This document shows positions 43,413 through 55,627 of a DNA stretch of 64,000 nucleotides, piece by piece. The position numbers and the translations under genes were made by a program. The stretch covers positions 283,465,930 through 283,529,929 of the forward strand of contig JARYHS010008074.1 of the NCBI GenBank assembly GCA_031002005.1, read 5' to 3'. The number at the start of each line of letters is the position of its first letter. Position 1 is the stretch's first letter. This stretch comes from Vandiemenella viatica (Eukaryota; Arthropoda; Insecta; Orthoptera; Morabidae). Under the pieces are notes generated by a model. That model saw only the letters and a program-made list of their open reading frames with translations. It searched no databases and was not told where the DNA came from.

Positions 43413-44279
43413 TCAGTAACATGTTGAATAATAGTGGTGTCTGTCTCTTGTTCTAATTTCAAATGGTTCAGATATTTCACCCATGAATTTATCTTCGGAT
43501 GTGGTTTTGGTTAGTATCTGTTCTATCAATCTTCTGGTTTTGTTGTCTAAATTCCTTTCTTTTAAAATAGTAAATAAAGATTGTCTATTTATGGAGTCAC
43601 ATGCTTTTTTAATGTCAACAAACATGCACACTATGGGTAAACTTTTAAGTGCCATCAGTGCACTTTTCATATTATGTATCTGTTTTGTGCACGATCTTCC
43701 AGGTTTGAACCCTGCTTGTAGGTCAATAATGCTTTTTTCTAGTTCTTGTCTTCTTTTGAGTAGATATGCAGATAGTATCTAGTACGTGACTGGTAATAGC
43801 AAAATCCCTCTATATTTTATCACGTCAGTTGTAATTTCTTTTTTGAAAAATGGATGGATCAGTGTAAATTTCCAGTCTGCAGGTATCTTTTCATTTCTCT
43901 AAATGTCTTGTATTATCTCAGTAATTTCTTTTAATGTTTTGGGTCCTACATTCTTCAGCAGTTCTGCTACTATCCCGTCCAGTCCTAACGTTTTGTTATT
44001 TTGAGTTTCTGAATGTGTGTATAAATTTCTTCTTGAGTTGGGGGTTTTCGATTCTTTTGTTCTTTTCCCGGACTCTGCTGTTAAAAATCTGTTTGTTGTT
44101 TGTGGACAGTTTAGTAATTTTGAAAAGTATTTTCATAATTATGAATAATTTTCTTTGTTAGTGACAATTTCCCATTGTCTTTCCTGAAACATAGATTTTA
44201 TGGTGTATACCCTCTAATTTGGTTTGCAAAGGTTTTGCAGAAGTCTTGAATGTTCTAGTTCTTGAAGTAAATTCTCTAA
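43413..44279 (-). pseudogene. LINE, RT part (continues at 52825-53330)
   Basis: Minus strand from 44279: REFTSRTRTFKTSAKPLQTK (linker), GLDGIVAELLKNVGPKTLKE, IPADWKFTLIHPFFKKE (RT start), IIDLQAGFKPGRS, then VCMFVDIKKACDSINRQSLF, the first catalytic Asp block, ending in FMGEISEPFEIRTR near 43440. Stops interrupt it and the YADD box is not present. The upstream half lies 8.5 kb away beyond a TIR-bounded insertion. Confidence 0.7.
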
Positions 44280-44901
44280 GGCTGCGTTTACATGATGCGA
44301 GTTGACTGAAACGACAGTTGGAAGGACCGTCGGTGGTGGGGTTAAGAGAGTGGACTAGCAAGCTAGTAATAATTAGAAGACTGTCCACTGTGAGGACAGT
44401 TCTCTACTCCTACATTGTGATCTTATTGAAAATAGTATGTCCATATTACAGAAAGGAATTGTGTTGTTGTTGTTGATGTTTTAGGGCAAGTCAACCACTG
44501 GGTTATTAGTGCCCTGAATAAACCCTGAAATGACAGCGTGACTTAAAACTGAACATAATTGCTGTCTACATGGCTGAATGTAAAGAGGTCGGCCAAACAG
44601 ACAGCAAGATAAAGTAAAATACTAAAACAGCGGCTGTAAATGGGCCATAAAAACATAAGTACATACAGAAGCAGGTTGGCTGTAGAAGGCCAACCAATGT
44701 AAATGAGACTTAAAACAACTAACTAGCTGGCTGGCTGTAAAGGGGCCAGCCAGCTATAACATGGAGAACTCAGCACAATAATCTAAAAACTTAAAAACGG
44801 TACTCTAATAGGTGGTTGTAAAAAGACCACCTATCAACTCTTATAACCTAGGCCAATCTGCCCAAGATTTTTGGCACAAGATCAGCCAAATAACAACACT
44901 T

Positions 44902-47900
44902 TTAATCCTTCACTATGCTGTCATTTTCATTACCTAAAACAAGGGACAGATTGTTGGCCAGGCCAACGTCTGCCCTTAAATCTAAAAATAAAACACAATC
45001 AGTTAAAATGTGGCGCACCATCAAAGGTATGCCACAAGCATCGCATTCTGGTGGGTCCTCCCGGCAGAGAAGGAAACTGTGTGTCAGCGGACAGTGGCCT
45101 ATGCGGAGCCGAGTAAGCAGAACCTCATCCACCCTCGCCCGCTGCAAGGAGCTGCTCCTCGGCTGAACGGTCAGTTTGATCAGCTGGAGCTTATTATGCT
45201 CTACTTCCAGCCACTGCCTCTGCCACACCTCAAAAACAATTCTCTTTGCCGCCGAGGCAAGCTCTGACTTTAGGACCAGAGCGAAGTCGGTTTGGACCTT
45301 GTTGCAGGCTAACTTGGCAGCTACATCAGCTGCCTCGTTCCCTCTGATTCCCACATGGCCCGGTAACCAGCAGAATAAAACTTCCTACAGGATTGGAGGG
45401 AAAGGAGGATGTCCTTGATGGGCGGTCTGCTGGGTACATGTTTACTAAGGCTTGAACACAACTGAAGGAATAAAAGCATATGATGTATTGCCGATAACGA
45501 CTTACCTTCATATGCTGGAGTGACTTTAACAGGGCATAGCACTCAGCAGTATAAACTCAGCACCTGCCATCCAGCTTGTAGGTGTAAGACGCTTGAGGGA
45601 ACACAACGGAGCAGCGAACTCCGTTAGCCTGCTTAGACCCATCCGTAAATACCGGGGTAAAATCACGATGCTGGTTTAAAACATCATTAAAAACACTCAG
45701 AAATACACTGTCAGCGGAAAAACAGCTTACTGTACCGCAAGAGGTCTAAAATCGTTCTGGGCCTCTTTAAAAGCCAGGGTGGGGATTTACTCAAACCCTG
45801 ATGATAAAAAGCTGGTAGCTCACAACTATATTCTTCTAAAATAGCCATTGTACGGTGGCTAAATGGTTTGGTCGCTCTACAGCGATCAGCAAAAGCAGTT
45901 TGTAGTTCGGTTCCAGTACTACATTGTGCATGGGATTACCAGGAGTTGTGGCAATATGTACATGATGTCGCACCATGAGGAGATGCCGGCGGATGGAAAG
46001 CGGCAGCTCACCAGACTCAGCACAAATGCTGGGTAACGGGCTGGTGCGGTAGGCACCCGTGGCGAGCCGAATTCCTGCATGGTGGACACTATCCAGTATC
46101 CGTAGATAACTGTCCCATGCTGAACCATATACTATGCAACCATACTCCAAACGCAACCACACAAAGGCTCTATAAAATTGCAGCAGGCAGGAGTGATCAG
46201 CGCCCCATGACCTGCTACTCGGACATTTTAAAACATTCAAAGGTTAAAGGTTAAAGATGTGAAAGCCAAGTAAGCCTACTGTCTAAAATGAGGCCCAGAA
46301 ACCAAACAGAATCAGTAAAACTCAAGGTAAGGTGAGGTGAGGCTTCTGCTACTGGTAAAAAGTACACACTGGGTTTTCTCAACTGAGAATCGAAAACCGG
46401 TGTGCACTGACCATTCATCCAGCCTATTCAGCGTGAGTCGCAGCTGCCGCTCAGCGCATCTCAGACTAGACGATCAGACTCAGTATGGGACTCCTTATAA
46501 CAATAGAGATAACATATAGGGTCATGCTTAAAACCGACCCTTGAAGAACACCGTTTTCCTGAATAAAAAGATCAGACACTTCACTACTGACTCGGTACTG
46601 GAAGCAATGACCAGATAAAAAGGATTTTAAAAAATGGGTCAGGTTTCCCCTAAAACCCCAGTCATGTAATTGTTTTAAAATAACATGCCGTCAGGTAGTA
46701 TCATAGGCCTTCTCAATATCAAAAAATAACCCCACCAGATGTTGGCTGCAGATAAACGCATCCTGTATCACCGCTTCCAGCAGGATCAGGTTGTCCAAGG
46801 TGGAATGGAACTTGCTGAATCCACACTGCAAGCAGCTCAGAAGGTTTTGGGATCCCAGACACCAGACGAGGCGGCGGTTTACCATCCTCTCCAGTGTGTT
46901 CCCTATGCAGCTTGTCAGGGCAATACTACGATAACTACCTGGCAACAACTTATCCTTTCCAGACTTTAAAATAGTAATCAATGTTGCTTCTTTCCACAAG
47001 TCGGGGAAGTGTCCTCCGGTCCATATATCGTTAAAAATATACAGAAGGTACTCTTTAGCATCTTTACAAAGATGCCTCAGCATCTGGTACTGGATCAGAT
47101 CAGGCCCTGGAGCAGTGTCATTTGCGCTTTTTAACGCTGACTCTAGCTCCCAAGAAGTAAATGGACAATTGTAGGCCTCTGTATTCGATGAATCGAATCA
47201 CAGCACACGCCTCTTGGCAGCAACCTTTCGTCGCTGGAACAGAGGGTCAAAATTGGCGGATGAAGTGATAGCGGCGAAGTTATCCGCCATCAGCTGCACT
47301 ATGCTTCACTTGTCGGTAATTACATGTCCGTGATCCAGTAGTTCAGATACTGGTGGGCGGGAGTACCTTCCAGATATACGGCGGACAGACTTCCATACTT
47401 TCACAAAATTCTGCCATGACCTATTCTTGCTCTCCTTAATAACACGACGCACCTTAGCTCTGACTATATGGAACGCTGCTAGGTTGTCAGATGTTGGGAA
47501 CAACCTAAAATGCCACAACGCCGATCTGGGACCCTGAATAGCGGAACGACATTCGTCTTTCCACCAGGGGACGGGCGTCCTTCGCAGCGTTCAGGAGCTC
47601 TTCAGCATGGAAACTTCAGCTGCACAGTGAATCACTTCACAGAAGTGATTCACCTTCTCCTGTATACTGCCACAGGGTTGTAGTTGCACAGAACAGCAGT
47701 AAAGCTGCCTATCTGCACAACTGACATTCAATTTGCGCTGGTTATTCCCTCCTCCATGATCACACTCGACGTGCAACCAAATATGTAGGTCGCGATCCAC
47801 CTCCCACTGTATGAAGTCCACAATTGAGGGGGAACACAAAGAAAGGTCAATGGCAGAGGACAATCCAGAAGCAGTGGTGAAGTGGGAAATTTGTCTTGCA

Positions 47901-48391
47901 TTCAGGATACAAACATTATCCTTCTCCATTAATCTACCAATTACTCGGCCTCTGGGGCAATCTGTGTTCGAGCCACACAATGCACCATGTGCGTTGAAGT
48001 CTTCTAGGAGGAGGAATGGCCAAGTAAGCTGCCGCAATATGTCTGTAAGTTCGCCATAGACGACGGGCGCATTCGGTGGTAGATAAATGGAGCATACGGT
48101 CAATCTAATAGGACTGTGTATCCTCACTGCCACTGCTTGTAGATCAGAGGTGAGAGCAATAGGTTCCGAGTGGACATTGTTTTGGACAAACGCAGCCACT
48201 CCCCCCTTCGCTCGATCATCCTCGGTATCGTCCTTTCTATAAATGTTGTACCCTCTTAGCACTGGTTGGTGTGATGGTCTAAAGTGTGTCTCTAGGAGAC
48301 AGAGACAAAATGGATTAGACCATGCTAAGAGCTGGACTTCCTCTTTATGAGCCTGAAAGCTGCTGACGTTCCATTGAAGTATGCGAGCCAT
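44902..48391 (-). pseudogene. I-like LINE ORF2 (APE endonuclease, RT, RNase H)
   Basis: Endonuclease at 48391-47591: MARILQWNVSSFQAHKEEVQ, CLLETHF, KGGVAAFV, and DFNAHG where GDFNAHH is expected (here LEDFNAHG, the Gly replaced). RT start at 47083-46691: WKEATLITILKSGKD, YRSIALTSCIGNTLERMVNR, FFDIEKAYDTT with the first catalytic Asp. RT thumb at 46240-45836: VWLRLEYGCIVYGSAW. RNase H and C-terminus at 45370-44902: GIRGNEAADVAAK, then a Cys motif ECDACGIPLMVRHILTDC. Several frameshifts separate these parts. The protein would make DNA copies at a nicked target. Confidence 0.85.
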
Positions 48392-49021
48392 CCTACCTAT
48401 TTAATAATACCCGCCCTGGTTCGGGTGGGTCCTCCAATGGTGATTGCTGAGGAACGAGACCAGGTTCGTCCACCAGCATTATGTCGTCTTCAGAGTCTTG
48501 CGGACTTTTCTTCCGCAGAGGCCTTTTCCCCTTCTTCTCCCTGCCAGTTGGGGATGTGGGAGGGGGGGGGGGGGTGAGAAGCAGAAGGGGACTTCACAAA
48601 CATAGTGGGGTCTGTATGTTTAAATTTCGGACCCCGAACCTTCTGCACTGTTTGCCATCCGCTACCAGCTGATGGCGTTGCAGTTACATTTTCCTGTGTA
48701 GGTGTTGCTACTACTGTAGCCGAGGAAACTACGGCTGTAGCTATTGTAGCGGATGGCTGTGCTCTAGCTGGTGGACTTTTTGCACCTGGTTCTTAGTGGT
48801 TGAGGTTGCAGGCGTGTTGCTAACAACGTCCGCGGTCCTTGGTGTTAAGACCTTGATGGGTGTGGGACCACATCATCACTCACATGAGCACATTGGACTT
48901 GTGTCCATGTCCACAACGGACATCTGCATAGCAAAACTTTGTTTCCTGATGGGAGCCAACAAAGTTCTTGAAGCTGGTTGCGAAGACTTGTGGTGCTAGG
49001 GCCTTATAGCACTTCTTCACA

Positions 49022-49833
49022 TCACCATACGACAACCGCTATTTCGTTTTCAGATTTTTCTTCTAGATACACCTGACACTCCCTGCTCCAAGCTGGGTGT
49101 GACCCTGAGCAGTTTACACACACCTGTGGGAGGGTGCAAACCGCACCCGGCTCATGTGATATCTTTCCACATTTCCCACCAGTGGCGTTGCCTTCACAGT
49201 TCGCCGTCTTATGCCCGAACCATTGGCACTTAAAGCAGCGCATTGGGTCCAGGACATACGGGCGAACGTTCAGATGTAGATATCCAGCTTTTATGGACTT
49301 CAGCAACATTGGAGTGTCGAACGTCAGGACGAAGGTGCCAGTCTTTTCAAGACTGCCATTCAATTCACCCTTCGTGTGATCTGCCTGACCTCGACAACAT
49401 TTTCTGTTCCCCACTCCTTAAGGAGTTCCTCGGACTCAATCTCTATAAGATCTATACATGTAATAACTCCTTTGCTAGAGTTTAGTTCGCATTTAACCCC
49501 GAACTTCTCACACTTAAGGAGTGCGACAGCCTGCTTGTAGGTAGATGTCTCTAGAAGCAGTGTCCCGTTCCTCAGCTTTTTCACGCATTTTAGAGTTCCA
49601 GCTACTCCCTCTAAGCCTTTCTGAATATAGAACGGAGAGACCTTTTCGAAGGATCCCTCTGTTCTTGTCATTATTACAAAGGTGTTATCAATTAGATAAC
49701 GCTTGCCATTACTGTGTACTTTTTCAGGAGGAGGGCTTTCCACCCTCTCACATTTATTTGTAATGGGTGTATTTATATTATCTTGCGGTACACCCATACT
49801 GCAGGTTGTTTTGATGGATTTAAGAGTTTTCAT
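49022..49833 (-). pseudogene. I-like LINE ORF1 (gag-like, CCHC knuckles)
   Basis: Starts at ATG 49833 with a long disordered N-terminus, then an RRM-like segment (RYLIDNTFVIMTRTEG, VKKLRNGTLLLETSTYKQA). A frame change near 49390 leads to the C-terminal part LDPMRCFKCQWFGHKTANCE, KCGKISHEPGAVC, CVNCSGSHPAWSREC, three zinc-knuckle-like motifs typical of Jockey/I-like ORF1. It would bind LINE RNA. Only the single frame change separates the two halves. Confidence 0.8.
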
Positions 49834-49959
49834 CTTGGTCCCACGAGTATTAAAATTTAGGAGAAAGCGCTAATACAACAGGGGTGTGCAGGTGCCCCTG
49901 AGGTTGCATGTTAGCGAGTGATCTGACTCTCACCCATGCACCTCCGTCACGTGTCCGAC

Positions 49960-50203
49960 ACCAAGCGTGGTGGTGTAACGGATAGCATTCTGGCCTCGCA
50001 TTCGGGAGGACGGCGGTTCGAATCCCCGTCCGGGCATCCAGATTTGGGTTTTCCATGGTTTCCCCAAATCACTCCAGGTGAATGCCGGGATGCTTCCTTC
50101 AAAAAAAGGCCATGGCCGAATTCCTTCCCATTACTTGCCCCCATCCTTTCCCGTCTCTAAAGACCACGTTGTTAAAAAGGGACGTTAAACTGTTACAAAA
50201 AAC
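49960..50203 (+). repeat. tRNA-derived SINE, full-length copy
   Basis: Flanked by the 10-base duplication CGTGTCCGAC (49950-49959 and 50204-50213). Head is tRNA-like: GTGGTGTAACGGATAGCATT (A-box region), B box GGTTCGAATCC at 50015-50025, then GGGCATCCA. The body CAGATTTGGGTTTTCCATGG... and an A-rich tail follow. Inserted in the 5' UTR of the I-like LINE. Other copies at 15142-15341 and 50729-50866. Confidence 0.9.
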
Positions 50204-50728
50204 CGTGTCCGACCTTGAGGTTGAGGTTTTTTTTTATAGAGGTTTGTACCGTCCTCGCGATCCGGGCGATTAAGCCAAGATCCCCATTCTCCTAGGCACA
50301 TAACGTTCCACAACCATGCCCTACGGAGGTCATTGAAGCATGGTAGGAGTTTACGGTGTGGGAAACTTGCAGCACTCACAAGTTTCCAGCTCTGGCACCG
50401 CGGGTTCGCCAAACCTGTACCTGGCACTTGCATATCAGGCCCCTGTGGGGAGAAAGGAATTAATATCGTAGCTATTTTGTTGATTAAATGATATGAATAA
50501 TAATAAAATAAAACGTAGAAAAACGTTAAAAGAGTGGGTATTAAAAAGAAATGCTTTAAATGCTTCAGCGCTTTTTTTTTAAAAAAATAAAGTTGCAAGT
50601 AAAAATATAGAGTTGCATCATTTAAGACTAATTGTATCTCAATTTGAAGAGCTATTGTTAAATATTTTTTCCGATACATAAAAAATGACACCGCTATGAA
50701 GCATTTTTTTAATTTTTTTTTTATCAAC

Positions 50729-50866
50729 TTAACGTCTCTCTAACAGCGAGGTCTTTAGAGACGGGAAAGGATTGGGGGGGGGGGGGCAAGGAATGGGAAG
50801 GAATTCGGCCATGGCCTTTTGAAGGAAGCATCCCGCCATTTGCCTGGAGCGATTTGGGCTATGAAG
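50729..50866 (-). repeat. tRNA-derived SINE, 3' fragment
   Basis: Minus-strand copy of the SINE body and tail (GGCCATGGCCGAATTCC, TAGAGACGTTAAG-like end) lacking the tRNA head. A poly-G run of about 13 sits at 50774-50787. Confidence 0.8.
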
Positions 50867-52791
50867 CAATTTTTTGATACCCGTTTCTCTAAAATCCTTG
50901 TTCTTATAATTTTTATTCTTTAAATTCCACAGAATTTCCTCACTTTCATGCAGTTCTAAATATTTTAATGCATCTGCTTACACAACTTGTTAGTTGTCGC
51001 CATCTTGATTGTTGAACTCACAGAGCCAAAAGTTGGTCATGAACCGAGTCTACTATCCTGAGTCAACTGACTGTCTTGTACCTGTTCACACGAGGAGAGT
51101 GGACTATGTAAGCTACCTTTTGTTCTATTTTCAAGATTCAGTTAAAATCCGGCAAAGTTTGAGGTTAACATCAGTACACGATGCCATAGTTAAAATCAAG
51201 ATAACAACACTTTGAGTACAGAAAAATAGATAAACAGCACATAGCAACCATAAATAAGAAGTTTCAAGCAAAATATAAACCATAAACTTACCTAAATGAG
51301 CGTAATCCGTAATAATCCATGAAGCAAAATACACAGGTTTGTTTACCCGACCACAACACTAATATTCCACTAAATTAAACACTGTGAAGCACTTTAATAA
51401 TTAGGATTTTACCATATTAAATTCACTAATAACTCGCAGCTCCAGACCGATTTAAAGCAGTAAATATGAAATTTAAAACATCTCCACATGGGAGTTAGTT
51501 CAACATTTAATTCCACCACATCTAAACAGTTTCAGAGCTTTAAAAGTAGATTTAACAAAGTAAAATAACCAGCCAGTCAATATTCTTTAAGTTTCCGATA
51601 ACCATCAACCAGTAAATAGAAAATATAAGTTAATAAAAGCCAACTGGTAATGGCGCAGTAGCAACGAACTTTTAAAATTCAATAACTCACGAACTAACAT
51701 GTTTAACGAACTAAAAACTTTTCTAAAATGCTTAAATTAAATAAAGGTTTAATTTAAATTTAGTTTCAGGACACGACCGGCTTTAAATAAAAAGCGAAAT
51801 ATTTGGTTGCACAACGGAAAACAGTAACATTTAGAAATTCCATAACTTCCGATAGACTTAACCGATTTGAAAGATTTTTACACCACTGAGCTCAGCAAAG
51901 GCTGGGGAACGATTTAAAAATAGAATTAACTTGAGATTTTAAGGCTTTGAGAGTTAGCATTTTTCCTGTGACGTATGATGACGTATAACAGTACCCGATT
52001 CAAATATGCTTTTAAATTAACCAAACTTCAAAATTCATTTTCACTGGTCTGGAGGCTTTAAGAACAAAACCAAACACATCACTACACTTGTCTCATTACG
52101 CTCTTCATTCTGCGAATTTCTGGTAGCACTCAGTTAACAGATTCGTTTTCAAGATAGACTATTGTCTCGGTCAGTAGGTCAGTTTGATAAAAGGGACCCG
52201 TCCGCCATTTTTATCACAGTTGGATGAAATATCTCGTTGGGTGAGCATGTAGGCTCTCGTGTTGCGAGTTTGAGAAGACCGGCTCAAGGCGCGCGGTGTT
52301 TAATGGGAAAATTGGCTTGATGGCATTATGGCCGACCGGCGCCATTGCTAAAACCGGCATTACCAATGTAACATTCTGAAACTTTCCGACATGTCTTTAT
52401 AACAGATTTCAGTTTCATTTTGGGGTGGTGCGGTCTGTTCTGTTTCACGATTTGTAGTCTTCGGCTGATGTTTTTCTCAGATTGCCATTGCTAACTGTGA
52501 CTTTTGTAACTTCTGTGAAAATTTTCAAGAATATATAATTCAGTTATCCGGATCCAGACTTTTATTTCTACTTTAGTACCGTTCTTACAGGAGGTTAATC
52601 TATAAGTGGCGACCGCAGTAATTATTACAGTTAGCATTCTACAAGGTTTTACACGGTTATAGAACTTTTTCAGGACTTTGACAACTTTTGGAGGACTTTG
52701 AGTTTAGGTGAAGTAGCTGAAACCCACCCCGACATCAGCTATATTCCCTAACAACTATCCAGTGATACGTGCACAGCAAGACAGTGCACTC
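50867..52791. other. Interior of the TIR element, unassigned
   Basis: Mostly AT-rich without coding. At about 52601-52616 the motif TAAGTGGCGACCGCAG looks like an LTR end plus primer-binding site (TGGCGACCG), hinting that an LTR-type sequence may be embedded, but no paired LTR was found. Confidence 0.35.
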
Positions 52792-52824
52792 TTTCCAGTC
52801 AACTCGCATCGTGTAAACATGGCT

Positions 52825-53330
52825 GTAGGACTTGTTCGTTTATGTACTCTCTCTCGATTTTCCATGTTGTTCTTGCTGTTTGTTTTCCATTCCTAAGGCA
52901 CTCCTAATGTGCAAGTTTTGTTCTGTTGATATTAAAATTTAGAAATGCCTTCTTTGTACCTTCAGGCACATTATCACATCTTGTTTTCCACCATGTATGT
53001 TTCCTTTTTCTAAAAAAGTGGTATTATCTCTCTTGCTTTCTGGATAATTTGGTTTTCTAAGTATGTCCAGTTTCTAGTTGGTTGTTTCTTCTATTCTTTT
53101 CTTTACTTTGAGGTATTAATTTCTTTTGCATCGATTTTCTGTATGGTTGGGATCTTCCTGTGAATTCTCCTAGGTGTAAACTTAATTTTGATTCCTGTTA
53201 AGCAGTGATCTGAATCTATGTCTTTATATGTAATGCTGTATGTGTTTAATCTCTCATTGAAACGTCATCAGTCTTTAAAACTTACATTTAGTTCATAACC
53301 TATTCAATAATGTTGGATTGACTAGAGCTA
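52825..53330 (-). pseudogene. LINE, endonuclease-linker part (5' half of 43413-44279)
   Basis: Minus strand: VLKTDDVSMRD then THTALHIKT, GIKIKFTPRRIHRKIPTIQK, and a Lys-rich linker to TTWKIERVHKRTSPT at the insertion point. It joins logically to REFTSRTRTFKTSAKPL at 44279. Sequence above about 53330 is uncertain. Confidence 0.6.
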
Positions 53331-53559
53331 TCAGTCAAAATATTTCCTGATTTTTAAACATTACTCTTTATTTCAACTGGACTGTCTGCTGTGGTGAACT
53401 TTATTTGTTGTTATCATGGCTTGTGTTAACAGTGCCAGTTTTGAATGTGTGAGAATGAGTAATGTTTTTCCATAATTTGTTGTCAGTTTGTATGTGGTAC
53501 TTGAGTAGTGGGATATATAAATTTGGTGTTTGTATCATATATATTATTTCTATGAGGTG

Positions 53560-55540
53560 TTTTTTAGTCACAAGTCATTATCTCTCTTTATACTTAACTG
53601 AAATCAATGAATGAGGTGTCATTTTAAAGCTTATGGTTGCCTCTTTGGTCAAATCATATTTTAAGAACGGAATTTATCGGAATTCGACTCTTAAAGGGTA
53701 AAAATGTTAATATTTCTAAAATGTTGTTTTTTGTGTTATGAGACACTTATCTCCATGGATACCTATCTGAATTTGTTTAATGCAGTATCATTTTAAAGAT
53801 TAGGATATCCGCTTTCATGGCAGCATATATTAAGACAGGGATTTTTTGGAATTTGACCCTTAAAGGGCAAAGGTATTAATATTTTTGTAAAGTTTTTTTG
53901 TGTCACGAGCCATTTATCTTCCTTCATATCTAACCGATATACATAAATGAAGTATCATATTAAAGATTAATGTCTCCACCGTGGTAATATCATATTCTGA
54001 GAAAGGAATTTTTCGGAATTAAACACTACAAGGGCAAAATTTCAATATTTCCAAAATTTTATTTTTTGTGTTACAAGTCATTTATCTCCCTGGATACATA
54101 TCTGAAATCATGTAATGAAGCGTTATTTTAAAGATTATATCTCCGCTTTGGTAGCATTATATATTAAAACTGGAATTTTTCGGAATTTGACCCTTAAAGG
54201 GCAAAAGTATTAAAATATTTACAATGTGTCTTTGTGTCACAAGCATTTATCTCCCTTCATATCTAAACCGATATAGATAAATGAGGTATCATATTAAAGA
54301 CTAAGGTCTCCACTGTGGTAACATTATATTTTAGGAAAGCAATTTTTAGTAATTCAACCCTTAAAGGGAAAAAATGTCAGTATTTCTAAAATTCGTTTTT
54401 TATGTCTCGAGCCTTTTATGTCCTTGGATATCTAACCGAAATCGATAAATGAAGTAGGATTATGAATAGTAATGTCTCAGCTGTGGTGAAATCATATATT
54501 AAAGAAGTTTTTTGCAATTCAATCCTTAAAAGGAAAAATATCAATGGTTCTACAACACATTTTTTGTGTCATGAGCTATTTATCTTCCTTCATATGCAAA
54601 CAATATAGATAAATGAAGTGTCATATTAAAGATTAAGGTTTACGCCTTGGTAACTTTATACTTTATGAAAGGAAGTTTTAGTAATTCGACCCTTAAGGGG
54701 AAAAAATGTCAATATTTCTAAAATGCGTTTTTTGTGTCTTGAGCCACTTATCAAACCGATATCGATAAATGAAGTGGGATTTTGAAGAGTAACGTCTCTG
54801 CTTTGGTGAAATCATATATTAAGAAAGATTTTTTTTTTTTTTTTTTTTTTGAAGTCAACCCTTGAAAAAGTATCAATGGTTCTTCAACACATTTTTGTGT
54901 CACGAGTCATTAATCTCCATTAATACATAACCGAAATAGATAAATAAGGTATCCTTCTAAAGAGTAAGGTCTCCGCTGTAGTCACATTTATATTTCAAGA
55001 CAGGAATTTTCTGAATTGAACCATTAAAGGGCAAAAATATCAGTATTTCTAAATTGCGTTTTTTGTGTCTCCAGTCATTTATCACCATTTATAATTAATA
55101 TTGATAAACGAGGTTTCATTTAAATGAAAGAGGCCTTCATAAGGTCTTCGGTTCCGTTACACAACATTTTAATACAGGAATTTTTTAAAATTCGACTCTT
55201 AAAGGGATAAAGTATAAATATTTCTACAACACATTTTTCTGTCATGAGCCAATTATCTCTTGATACCTAACCAAAATTGATAAATGAGGTAAAATTTTAA
55301 ATACCAAGGTGTCCACTTTGGTCGCACTATATTTTGTAAAAGGAATTTTTTGAATTCAACAAATATTACTAATATTATTCCTACAATGCATTAAAAAAAA
55401 AAAAAATGGCCATTTATCTCTTTCGACACCTAAGGAAAATCGATAAATGACATATCGTTTTAAAGATTAATGTCTCCAATTAGGTAAAATTATAAATGAG
55501 AAAGAATTTTTCGAAATTAGATTATTAAAGTGGTTACACT
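53560..55540. repeat. ~167-bp satellite array, about 11-12 units
   Basis: The landmark CGACCCTTAAAGGGCAAAAAT and variants recurs near 53694, 53861, 54031, 54198, 54365, 54531, 54697, 54867, 55029 and 55203, a spacing of 162-174 with a mode near 167. Each unit also carries CATTTATCTCC and a TAAATGAGGTATCATTTTAAAGATTA-like block. Units are diverged by substitutions and small indels. Located in the ~19-kb host intron. Confidence 0.9.
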
Positions 55541-55593
55541 TATGAGACTGTTCAGAGCGAAGTCCCTAGATTGCAGCAGCAGATTTCACAGAG

Positions 55594-55595
<2 letters not shown>

Positions 55596-55624
<29 letters not shown>
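55596..55624. repeat. Poly-T tract
   Basis: About 28 consecutive T, right of the satellite. Confidence 0.9.

Positions 55625-55627
<3 letters not shown>

Larger units (their letters stand above)
44461..50450 (-). mobile_element. Full-length I-like LINE with RNase H
   Basis: Bounded by the 11-base duplication AGAAAGGAATT (44450-44460 and 50451-50461). On the minus strand: a 5' UTR with a nested SINE, a gag-like ORF1 (49833-49022), ORF2 with APE endonuclease, RT and RNase H (about 48391-44902), and a 3' UTR with repeated hairpins (for example GGTGGTC...GACCACC types) ending in a (CAA)n-like tail. Presence of an RNase H domain and short-repeat tail points to the I superfamily. Both ORFs carry frame breaks, so it is dead. 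Confidence 0.85.
44280..52824. mobile_element. TIR-bounded element that interrupted a LINE
   Basis: Left end GGCTGCGTTTACATGATGCG (44280 on) and, inverted at the right, AGCCATGTTTACACGATGCG (52824 back) share a TIR of about 30 bases, continuing AGTTGACTG. It separates two colinear halves of one minus-strand LINE. The interior without the nested I-like LINE is about 2.5 kb and has no transposase, so it is a non-autonomous DNA element. TIR style suggests PIF/Harbinger, but target duplications (TAA/GTA) do not match cleanly. Confidence 0.55.

Noticed and set aside
47811..49485. Several plus-strand frames of 60-82 codons
   Set aside because: Antisense shadows of the I-like LINE ORFs.
49960..50040. 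Functional tRNA gene
   Set aside because: Has A- and B-box-like sequence but is the head of a SINE with target duplication; no complete cloverleaf was verified.
52601..52616. LTR retrotransposon marked by TGGCGACCG primer-site motif
   Set aside because: No paired LTR, polypurine tract or coding region was found, so it is mentioned only as a motif.
53560..55540. CRISPR array or clustered regulatory repeats
   Set aside because: Repeats are long contiguous monomers without spacers, in a eukaryotic intron: a satellite.
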